Positions 57,441 through 64,000 of a stretch of DNA of 64,000 nucleotides are shown here, piece after piece. Made by a program: the position numbers and the translations under genes. The notes under the pieces are model-generated. The model was not told the DNA's origin and ran no database searches. It was given only the letters and a program-made list of their open reading frames with translations. Numbering within the stretch: the stretch's first letter is position 1; the number at the start of each line of letters is the position of its first letter. Source of the DNA: Rhizobium viscosum (GTDB taxonomy: Bacteria > Pseudomonadota > Alphaproteobacteria > Rhizobiales > Rhizobiaceae); assembly GCF_014873945.1 (NCBI RefSeq), contig NZ_JADBEC010000001.1, positions 2,647,501 to 2,711,500 of the forward strand, read 5' to 3'.

Positions 57441-59036
57441 ATGGCCGACATTGCCCCCAGCCATAGCGACGCTTCCCATCCGCTGCATCATTCGAACTCC
57501 ACCGGCAAGTGGTTCCTGCCGGTGTTCGGGCTCGTTGTGGTCTGCGGTCTCGGATATGTCGGCTATGCCCTCGCCCGTGATTTGACTGCCGCAGTTGCCG
57601 TTCCCTGGCTGCTTCTCGGCCTTGCCCTGCTGATCGCGCTCGGCTTCGAGTTCGTCAACGGTTTCCACGATACGGCCAATGCCGTGGCGACCGTTATCTA
57701 TACGCGCTCCATGCCGGCGGAATTTGCGGTCATCTGGTCGGGCTTCTTCAACTTCCTCGGCGTTCTGACGTCCACCGGGGCAGTGGCCTTCGGCATCCTG
57801 GCCCTTTTGCCGGTGGAGCTCATCCTGCAGGTCGGCTCCGGCTCGGGCCTAGCCATGGTCTTCGCTCTATTGATCGCCGCCATCGTCTGGAATCTTGGTA
57901 CCTGGTATCTCGGTCTGCCGTCATCGAGCTCGCATACGCTGGTCGGCTCGATCATCGGTGTCGGCCTCGCCAACCAGTTCCTGGCGCCGGCAGGTTCCGC
58001 CACCAGTGGTGTGGATTGGTCGCAGGCAACCAACATCGGCCTGTCGCTTTTGATTTCGCCACTCATCGGTTTCGGCCTTTCCGCCATCCTGCTCGTCGTT
58101 ATGAAGTTCCTGGTGCGTAAACCCGAGCTCTATCAGGAGCCGAAGGGCAACCAGCCGCCGCCGTTGTGGATCCGCGCCATCCTGATCTTTACCTGCACAG
58201 GCGTCAGCTTCGCCCATGGCTCGAATGACGGCCAGAAGGGCATGGGTCTCATCATGCTCATCCTGATCGGTCTGGTGCCGACCGCGTTTGCGCTGAACCG
58301 CACGCCTGACGTCAACTATCTCGAAGCCTACAAGTCGGCTTCCGCGCAGGTAGAAACGGCGCTGGGCAAATATGTAAAGCCGGGCGTGACCGTTACCGAC
58401 TACAAGGCTGAAGTCGGCAATGCCGTCAAGAACAAGGTCTGGACAGATGCGACCACGCCGGCGCTGCAGCAATATATCCACCAGACGAGCGGTGAAGTCG
58501 CCGCTTTCCCGACACTGGAAGCCGTTCCGACCAATCTCGTCGGCAACGTCCGCAACGACATCTACCTGATCGGCGAGGCGCTCAAGCTCATCGACAAGAA
58601 GAAGCTGCTGCCGATGGACGCCAGTGATCTCAAGGCCGTCACCGGCTATCATGCGGCGGTGGACAATGCGACGAAGTTCATTCCGTTATGGGTGAAGGTC
58701 GCCGTCGCGCTGGCACTTGGCCTCGGAACGATGGTCGGCTGGAAGCGTATCGTTGTGACGGTTGGTGAGAAGATCGGCAAAACGCATCTGACCTACGGCC
58801 AGGGTGCCGCCGCGGAAGTCGTCGCCATGGTGACGATCGCCTCGGCCGACCATCTTGGCCTCCCGGTTTCGACCACGCATGTTCTGTCATCAGGTGTGGC
58901 GGGCACGATGTCTGCGAACGGCTCTGGCCTGCAATGGTCCACCGTGCGCAACATGCTCATGGCCTGGGTGCTGACGCTGCCAGCCTCGATCGCGATCGCC
59001 TTCCTGCTGTTCGTGATCCTCAGACAGGTTTTCTAG
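57441..59036 (+). CDS. pit: Inorganic phosphate transporter Pit
   Basis: This low-affinity phosphate (metal-phosphate) symporter has 531 residues. The two PiT repeats carry the signatures GFEFVNGFHDTANAVATVIYT and VSFAHGSNDGQKGMG, with SSSHTLVGSIIG and PVSTTHVLSSGVAG. Between the halves (about residues 285-413) is a long soluble segment (LEAYKSASAQVETALGKYV and onward), much larger than in short Pit proteins. No phoU-like/DUF47 partner gene precedes it. ACAAGGA lies 8 bases before the ATG. Confidence 0.92.
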   Translation: MADIAPSHSDASHPLHHSNSTGKWFLPVFGLVVVCGLGYVGYALARDLTAAVAVPWLLLGLALLIALGFEFVNGFHDTANAVATVIYTRSMPAEFAVIWSGFFNFLGVLTSTGAVAFGILALLPVELILQVGSGSGLAMVFALLIAAIVWNLGTWYLGLPSSSSHTLVGSIIGVGLANQFLAPAGSATSGVDWSQATNIGLSLLISPLIGFGLSAILLVVMKFLVRKPELYQEPKGNQPPPLWIRAILIFTCTGVSFAHGSNDGQKGMGLIMLILIGLVPTAFALNRTPDVNYLEAYKSASAQVETALGKYVKPGVTVTDYKAEVGNAVKNKVWTDATTPALQQYIHQTSGEVAAFPTLEAVPTNLVGNVRNDIYLIGEALKLIDKKKLLPMDASDLKAVTGYHAAVDNATKFIPLWVKVAVALALGLGTMVGWKRIVVTVGEKIGKTHLTYGQGAAAEVVAMVTIASADHLGLPVSTTHVLSSGVAGTMSANGSGLQWSTVRNMLMAWVLTLPASIAIAFLLFVILRQVF

Positions 59037-59042
59037 GATCGG

Positions 59043-60650
59043 TCAGGCCGTAATGGCTAGATTGGCTTTTTGACTGTCGATGAAGATGCCCGCCTCCGCG
59101 GCGGGCATCGCCTTGCCGAAGAGATAACCCTGGCCGATGTCGCAGCCGAGCTGCAGTAGGGAGGCGAGTTGGGCGTGTTCCTCGACACCTTCTGCTGTCG
59201 TCTTGATGTTGAGGCTCTTTCCGAGAGCGAGCATGGCGCGAACGATCTTCTCCTGCTTCTCGTCCTCCCGGCAGGTCGCGATGAAGCTCTTGTCGATCTT
59301 GATCTTGTCGAAGCGATAACGTGCGAGTTGAGCAAGGCTCGAATAACCGGTGCCAAAATCATCGAGCGCGATCTGTACGCCAGCCTCATGCAACTCATCG
59401 AGAATGTGGGCGGCGACTGCTGGGTCCTGGATCAGCGCGTTTTCGGTGATTTCAACTTCAAGCCGCCTGGCAGGCAGGCGGCTTGCGGCGAGCACTTTGA
59501 AGATACGCGAGGGAAGGAGTTTATCCTCCATCTGCACGGGTGACACGTTGAAGGAAAGCCTTACATCGTCTGGCCAGGCGAGGGCGTCGCTGCAGGCCTG
59601 GGTGAGAAGGTTCTCGAACAGTTCGGTGATCATGCCGGTTTCTTCGGCGATGCCGATGAAGACCGGAGGCGGAATATTCATGCCGTCTTCGTCGGTCCAT
59701 CGGGCCAGTGCCTCGAAGCCGCAGAGCCTGCCACTCCTGAGATCGATCAGCGGCTGATAGTAGGTCTTGATCGCCCTGTTCTGAATGGCGCTGCGCAGCT
59801 TGGTCTCGAGCGATGCGCGTTCCGTCACCTTGTCCTGCATGGACGTTTCGAAGATCAGTTGATGATTGGGCCCGCGCGATTTCGCCTCGTACATGGCAAG
59901 GTCGGCGCGGTGAGCAGCATCTTCCAGCGGCTCTGCGCCTTCGTTCCAGCGGTCGTAGCCCACACTGGCGCCGACCTCGACAGCAAAACCGTCGATCAGG
60001 ATGGGGCGGGTGACCGCCTGGATAAGCACTTTGGCAAACCATTCCTCCCGTGCTGCGGTCATGCCGAGGGCGATGATGATGAATTCATCCCCGCCGAAAC
60101 GGTAAACGCAATCGGCATTGCCGAGCGCGCAGATGCGCTTGGCCACTTCCACCAGCAGAACGTCGCCGCCCTTGTGGCCGACGAGGTCGTTGACTTTCTT
60201 GAAGCCGTCGAGATCGACGGAGAAGATCGTGACGTTGCTCTTGACCTCTTCGGGAATATTGCCGTCCCTATCGGCGGGCTTGGGCAGGATTTTGCGTTCG
60301 AAGGCGTAGCGGTTCGGAAGCTTGGTCAGGTGATCGTGAGTGGCGGTCCAGTCGGCGCGCGCCTGGGCGGAGTCGCGAAGCTGCATCTCCTTGCGAAGGT
60401 CGGCAATGCGCAACACGGAATAGATGAAACTCATCGCGCCGGCGATGCCGAGGGCCAGCACGAACTTATCGGCGCCGTAGTTCTCGAAGCTGCTCATGAA
60501 GGAAACCAGCCAGCTGTCGACATCCAGTAGGGCGGCCGAAATCCACAGCACTGCACCGAGCGCCATGATCGTCAGACATTGCCTTCCCGCCCTGCTCCTG
60601 AAGAATTCCAGCATGAGCTTCTCCATCTCCACCCGGGGCGGAAGTACCAT
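59043..60650 (-). CDS. Membrane GGDEF-EAL cyclic-di-GMP protein
   Basis: This protein of up to 535 residues has two N-terminal membrane helices (about 22-42 and 63-85), a GGDEF domain with intact FGGDEF (about 90-265), and an EAL domain with FEALARW and LDDFGTGYSS (about 275-530). Both enzyme motifs look competent. The start is uncertain: ATGs at 60650, 60626 and 60614 are all in frame, and the last is closest to the first helix. It is convergent with pit, ending 6 bases away. The input signal is unknown. Confidence 0.91.
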   Translation of the reverse strand: MVLPPRVEMEKLMLEFFRSRAGRQCLTIMALGAVLWISAALLDVDSWLVSFMSSFENYGADKFVLALGIAGAMSFIYSVLRIADLRKEMQLRDSAQARADWTATHDHLTKLPNRYAFERKILPKPADRDGNIPEEVKSNVTIFSVDLDGFKKVNDLVGHKGGDVLLVEVAKRICALGNADCVYRFGGDEFIIIALGMTAAREEWFAKVLIQAVTRPILIDGFAVEVGASVGYDRWNEGAEPLEDAAHRADLAMYEAKSRGPNHQLIFETSMQDKVTERASLETKLRSAIQNRAIKTYYQPLIDLRSGRLCGFEALARWTDEDGMNIPPPVFIGIAEETGMITELFENLLTQACSDALAWPDDVRLSFNVSPVQMEDKLLPSRIFKVLAASRLPARRLEVEITENALIQDPAVAAHILDELHEAGVQIALDDFGTGYSSLAQLARYRFDKIKIDKSFIATCREDEKQEKIVRAMLALGKSLNIKTTAEGVEEHAQLASLLQLGCDIGQGYLFGKAMPAAEAGIFIDSQKANLAITA

Positions 60651-60849
60651 GAAAGTCTGAAATGTTTATTGAAACCTGAAGGCGAATTGTTGGAGACCAT
60701 GCCACGCATTCGGTAGCGCTTTCATCGGAAACGAGCACTCCTCTCATGCTGCGCAGCTTTCTCACGTAGTGTGCGGAACACTGAATTTTACCGGCGATTT
60801 GAAACCTTTGGCCGCCTGCCGCTTTATGCTTTCGCAACGGATGCGGCAG

Positions 60850-61092
60850 ATGTCTCACTTCTATTTCAAGACCATAGACAATGACGGCACGGTTCCGGGC
60901 GATCTGCCGCTCGAATTTCCCGACCTTTTCGCCGCCGTGGAAGAGGCAAAGCATGTGCTGGCCGAAATGGCGCTCGACGGTTTGCCGCAATGGCCGGACG
61001 GATCGCTGGGCATAGAAGTGCAGAACGGTGATCGCTCTCCGATCGTGCGGCTGCGGCTGGAGCTGAAGGTAGATTACATCCGGCCGTCCTGA
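60850..61092 (+). CDS. Small DUF6894-like protein
   Basis: This 80-residue protein starts SHFYFKTIDNDGTVPGDLPLEF and has AVEEAKHVLAEMALDG, a pattern common to small Rhizobiales proteins of the DUF6894 type. Function unknown. ATG 60850 fits the family start; the frame upstream is not family-like. It is followed 60 bases later by another small protein gene and may form an operon with it. Confidence 0.75.
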   Translation: MSHFYFKTIDNDGTVPGDLPLEFPDLFAAVEEAKHVLAEMALDGLPQWPDGSLGIEVQNGDRSPIVRLRLELKVDYIRPS

Positions 61093-61506
<414 letters not shown>

Positions 61507-61822
61507 TCTGCCCTTCATGCAGCTGTGCCTGAAAGCGCTCTGCGATCATCGGCTTGATAGCAGTGTTTTGGTCGCTGGTGCCTTTACCACCGCTCCCGGC
61601 GGGTACGAGAAACAGCGTCTATTCCGATGAGGTGGCGCAAATACGCCGTGGGCGCAGCGCAGCAGCCGATCTGCTTTCCACGCTGCAGGATGCAAGACTG
61701 GCCGGCGTGGCTTCCTACTGACGTTTGGCCAGCTCTCCACTGTCGTTCAGATTCCGCAGTAAAATCGGCAAAGAGAAAGGCGAGCAGCCGTAGCACGCTC
61801 GCCTTTGACGTACTCTGACAGT
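61507..61822. other. Intergenic region with no confident gene
   Basis: Apart from the minus-strand terminator at 61774-61808, short open frames here (for example 61627-61818 on the plus strand) lack ribosome-binding sites and recognisable features. I see nothing else. Confidence 0.55.
61774..61808 (-). terminator. Rho-independent terminator of the 39-residue membrane peptide gene
   Basis: AAAGGCGAGC and GCTCGCCTTT form a perfect 10-base stem about 17 bases after the minus-strand stop, followed by a T-rich tract on that strand. Confidence 0.8.
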
Positions 61823-61942
61823 TCAGGCGACGTTGATCAGCAATGGCAGGCTGATCATGACGCCGACGAGAACGGCGACAACAGTTGCGACACGCACGAT
61901 GCGAATACGCCGCGTGCGCTCCCCACTCCAGTCATAGGTCAT
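61823..61942 (-). CDS. 39-residue membrane peptide
   Basis: This tiny gene has a cytoplasmic basic N-terminus (MTYDWSGERTRRIRIVRVAT) and one transmembrane helix (VVAVLVGVMISLPLLI), ending NVA. GAGGAGACGC lies 5-10 bases before the ATG, and a perfect terminator follows the stop. Similar short proteins starting with a YDW-ERT-R motif occur in Rhizobiales as far as I recall. Function unknown. The flanking expression signals make it a credible small gene. Confidence 0.7.
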   Translation of the reverse strand: MTYDWSGERTRRIRIVRVATVVAVLVGVMISLPLLINVA

Positions 61943-62042
61943 TTTGCGTCTCCTCGGAGAAGGACGTAGAGCCCGGGATTCCGGGTTCAATATGTATGAC
62001 TGTGTTTGCTTGTGTAAGGCTGGACTAATTTACGAGGACTAT

Positions 62043-62588
62043 TCAGAAACGCAGCGACCAGCGGCGGCCGTCATGTGTCATGCGCACCATACCGAGCGGC
62101 TGGACGTCGATGGTCCAGAAAGATGCGGGCGGTGCTTTCAGCACATCCAGGATCGCGGCGCGGATCACAGCTGCGTGGGTGACTGCGACGACATGGCCGC
62201 CGAGCGGCATTTCCTCGTTCATCCAGCCGCTGATGCGTTTGCAAAGCTGTTGCAGGCTCTCGCCCTCATGCGGGGCAGCTTCGGGATCGGTCATCCAGAG
62301 CGCAAGGTTTTCCGGCTCTTCGGAATGAAGGCTCATGAGCGGCTTGCCGGTCCAGCGTCCGTAGTCGCAATCCCTGAGCGACGGGGCAAGGGTCGCGTCG
62401 AAGCCCAGCATTTCGGCGGTCTGTCGGGCGCGCAGTGCCGGGCTTGCGAAAACCCTGTCCGCCCGTCCTGGTGCCGGCAGGGCGGCGTCGCTCACCGCCT
62501 TTTCCTCCAGCGGTTCATCCGCGGGAAAGGAAGCCGCGTGATTTGCCGCCGTGGCGCCGTGATTTATCCATGTGAGGCGAGTGGTCAC
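62043..62588 (-). CDS. Histidine phosphatase family protein
   Basis: This protein of about 181 residues belongs to the phosphoglycerate-mutase-like superfamily. The usual RHG motif is NHG here (TWINHGATAANH), so the first active-site arginine is replaced by Asn, while ASPALRARQTAEML, GESLQQL and VTHAAVIRA (second catalytic His) are present. GTG 62588 is chosen because further extension would cross the divergent riboswitch promoter. Its place next to the B12-regulated cbtBA genes suggests a cobalamin link (CobC-like), which is an inference. Confidence 0.8.
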   Translation of the reverse strand: MTTRLTWINHGATAANHAASFPADEPLEEKAVSDAALPAPGRADRVFASPALRARQTAEMLGFDATLAPSLRDCDYGRWTGKPLMSLHSEEPENLALWMTDPEAAPHEGESLQQLCKRISGWMNEEMPLGGHVVAVTHAAVIRAAILDVLKAPPASFWTIDVQPLGMVRMTHDGRRWSLRF

Positions 62589-62647
62589 GTCGCTCGGCGC
62601 CCTCCGGAGATGGGGCGGGATGGCCGCCGCCCGCTTATGAAGTTTCG

Positions 62648-62676
62648 TTGACAGTTTCTTTGACGAGCAGATATAA
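62648..62676 (+). promoter_or_regulatory. Promoter of the cobalamin riboswitch-cbtBA unit
   Basis: TTGACA and ATATAA are separated by 17 bases, an almost ideal housekeeping promoter directly before the riboswitch. Confidence 0.75.
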
Positions 62677-62679
62677 ACG

Positions 62680-62795
62680 TGACGTTGCGGGTTTGGAAGC
62701 CGGTGAAAGTCCGGCGCGGTCGCGCCACTGTGACCAGCGTGTCGAAATTCTTCGCGTTGGAAGTCAGACCCTACTGCACGCAAGATCTTCGACTG
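62680..62795 (+). ncRNA. Cobalamin (B12) riboswitch
   Basis: The core is unmistakable: GCCGGTGAAAGTCCGGC, then GCGGTCGCGCCACTGTGA, and later the GGAAGTCAGACCC box. It lies between a strong promoter and the cbtB start, so high adenosylcobalamin should switch off cbtBA. The cbtB ribosome-binding site GGAGGA follows about 25 bases after the end of the aptamer. Confidence 0.92.
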
Positions 62796-62819
62796 AACGC
62801 GTCATTCCAGGAGGAATAC

Positions 62820-63029
62820 ATGTCTGATACCACTTTCGCGCCCGTCGCGTCGCCCGCCCCAATTCCCGTAGGCCAGATTCTGCCATGGGCGATCTTCGGC
62901 GGGTTGCTGATGCTTATCGCCATCTATTTCGTCGGCACTGAAGAAGGCGCGATGGCGCTCTTTAACGGCATGTATGTGCACGAATTCGTGCATGACGGCC
63001 GCCATCTCCTCGGCTTCCCCTGTCACTAA
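62820..63029 (+). CDS. cbtB: Cobalt transporter subunit CbtB
   Basis: This 69-residue single-helix membrane protein has a membrane segment near residues 18-40 (ILPWAIFGGLLMLIAIYFVG) and the histidine-containing end VHEFVHDGRHLLGFPCH, typical of CbtB; the histidines may bind cobalt. AGGAGGAAT precedes the ATG. It is under the B12 riboswitch and followed 13 bases later by cbtA. Confidence 0.92.
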   Translation: MSDTTFAPVASPAPIPVGQILPWAIFGGLLMLIAIYFVGTEEGAMALFNGMYVHEFVHDGRHLLGFPCH

Positions 63030-63042
63030 GGGAGTGCCTCAC

Positions 63043-63777
63043 ATGGTTGGAAACCTTCTGCTTCGCGGCATGATCGCGGGGGCGATTGCTGGCATCCTGG
63101 TTTTTGTATTCGCGCGCGTCTTCGGCGAGCCGGTGGTCGATGCGGCGATTGCCTTCGAAGAGGCGACATCGCAGGCGGCTGGTGCGGCAGCCGAGCCGGA
63201 AATCGTCAGCCGTGGCACCCAGGCCGGCCTTGGGCTCTTTACCGGCGTCATGGCCTATAGCATCGCTGTCGGCGGGTTGTTTGCGCTCGTCTTTACCTTC
63301 GTGCATGGCCGCTTCAGCAGCCTTTCGGTGCGCGGCACCTCGGCCGTCATCGCCATTGCCGCCTTCGTCGCCATCGTTATCGTCCCGGCCATCAAATATC
63401 CGGCCAATCCGCCGGCCGTCGGCAACCCCGATACGATCGGCGTGCGCACCGAGCTGTTCTTCCTGATGATCGTTGTTTCACTTGCCTCGTTGGTCGCAGC
63501 CATTGCGATTGCCCGCCGGCTGGCAGCGAACTACGGTACTTGGAATGCGGCGATCATTGCGGGCGTCCTGTTCGTCGTCTTCATCGGCCTGGTGGAATAT
63601 CTGCTGCCGCCGATCAATGAAGTGCCGGAGAATTTCTCGGCCACGGTGCTGTGGCGTTTCCGCACGGCATCGCTCGCCATGCATGTGATCCTCTGGTCGG
63701 TGCTCGGCCTTGCCTTCGGCGCCCTGGCGGAAAGGCGCCTTGGCGTGAAGAGCGGTCTGCGCCCGGCCTATCGATAA
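63043..63777 (+). CDS. cbtA: Cobalt transporter subunit CbtA
   Basis: This 244-residue membrane protein has about five to six helices and is the partner of CbtB in B12-regulated cobalt uptake. Family features are the N-terminal LLRGMIAGAIAGILVFVFARVFGEP, the GLGLFTGVMAYSIAVGGLFALVF segment and the ending LGLAFGALAERRLG. It starts at ATG 63043 just after cbtB and ends at a strong hairpin terminator. Confidence 0.92.
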   Translation: MVGNLLLRGMIAGAIAGILVFVFARVFGEPVVDAAIAFEEATSQAAGAAAEPEIVSRGTQAGLGLFTGVMAYSIAVGGLFALVFTFVHGRFSSLSVRGTSAVIAIAAFVAIVIVPAIKYPANPPAVGNPDTIGVRTELFFLMIVVSLASLVAAIAIARRLAANYGTWNAAIIAGVLFVVFIGLVEYLLPPINEVPENFSATVLWRFRTASLAMHVILWSVLGLAFGALAERRLGVKSGLRPAYR

Positions 63778-63784
63778 GTGGCGG

Positions 63785-63814
63785 GAGAGGGAGCCTCATT
63801 GGCTCCCTCTTTCA
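63785..63814 (+). terminator. Rho-independent terminator after cbtA
   Basis: AGAGGGAGCC and GGCTCCCTCT form a perfect 10-base stem with a 5-base loop, followed by TTC. Confidence 0.85.
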
Positions 63815-63852
63815 TCATGAGCCGTCGGCTTGTGATTGGAATCGGACCCTTT

Positions 63853-64000
63853 ATGAAGAACGTGTTGCGCGCCTTTTGTTTCGTCCTTGCCCTGCTCGCT
63901 GCAGGCGGCGCATTCGCGCATAGTCGCAGCGGCGAGGGCAGTCATGACGGCCTGCCAGTGCCCGAGATCTCGCATGGCGAGATGACGGTCATTTCCGACT
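63853..64000 (+). CDS. Secreted protein, N-terminal part (cut by window end)
   Basis: Only 49 residues are visible: a clear signal peptide (MKNVLRAFCFVLALLAAGGA, cleavage near AFAH), then a His/Ser-rich start of the mature protein (SRSGEGSHDGLPVPEISHGEM). It begins about 40 bases after the cbtA terminator in the same direction. The family cannot be judged from this piece. Confidence 0.65.
   Translation, partial: MKNVLRAFCFVLALLAAGGAFAHSRSGEGSHDGLPVPEISHGEMTVISD

Noticed and set aside
61627..61818. 64-codon plus-strand frame
   Set aside because: No ribosome-binding site, overlaps the minus-strand terminator, and is Trp/Cys-rich as in non-coding frames.

Overview
The window is a stretch of chromosome from an alphaproteobacterium of the order Rhizobiales, most likely a Rhizobium species. 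The case rests on gene content and order: an lpiA-atvA (mprF-acvB) pair, a sqdBDC sulfolipid cluster, tolQRAB-pal-cpoB followed by tilS-ftsH-glmM, serC-serA with a structured leader, a Rhizobium-type intergenic mosaic repeat, promoters of the CTTGAC-N17-CTATAT kind, and a TTAA-N7-TTAA CtrA-type box. Almost all of it reads as ordinary, densely coding core genome. The only clear mobile element is one IS481-family copy next to a tRNA-Met gene.

Layout. 1-5.1 kb: the end of an MscS channel gene, then the acid-tolerance pair lpiA-atvA. 5.1-10.2 kb (minus): ruvC, an AbrB/PIN toxin-antitoxin pair, ruvA, ruvB, a Tat-exported metallophosphoesterase, a NUDIX hydrolase and a DinB protein. A Rhizobium repeat supplies the end of the NUDIX gene. 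10.3-20.6 kb: a chemoreceptor, a GNAT enzyme, a luciferase-like oxidoreductase, yebC, a PNPOx-like protein, an exported MBL-fold protein, ymdB, 5-formyl-THF cyclo-ligase, and a divergent MarR/FUSC pair with a palindromic operator. 20.6-23.7 kb (minus): sqdB-sqdD-sqdC. 23.8-35.6 kb: ybgC, tolQ, tolR, tolA, a free-standing TolA C-domain gene, tolB, pal, cpoB, tilS, ftsH and glmM, i.e. envelope constriction, quality control and cell-wall precursor supply. 35.7-42.1 kb: a methyltransferase, a beta-barrel outer-membrane protein, a TetR/quinone-reductase pair with three tandem operator-like repeats, serC and serA. 42.4-49.6 kb: a PAS-GGDEF-EAL protein, a LysR/TDT transporter pair, a 33-residue secreted peptide gene, a DMT transporter, mnmA and tRNA-Met(CAT). 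49.6-57.2 kb: the IS, a small lipoprotein-like gene, a universal stress protein behind a TTGA-N6-TCAA box, a LysR regulator, and ackA-xfp, which form a phosphoketolase/acetate kinase route. 57.4-64 kb: pit, a second GGDEF-EAL protein, two small Rhizobiales-type proteins, a 39-residue membrane peptide, a histidine phosphatase, and a cobalamin riboswitch that controls cbtB-cbtA. The window ends inside a small secreted protein gene.

How it fits together. The best-linked blocks are envelope biology (lpiA-atvA, sqdBDC, Tol-Pal, outer-membrane barrel), DNA repair (ruvCAB with a possible SOS box), serine biosynthesis (serC-serA), and metal/cofactor supply (riboswitch-cbtBA). I did not find a convincing new multi-gene system. 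The least explained items are the toxin-antitoxin pair inside ruvCAB, the extra TolA C-domain, the repeat-like insert in tilS, and two very short genes with strong ribosome-binding sites. All calls come from reading the sequence by eye. No database search was run.
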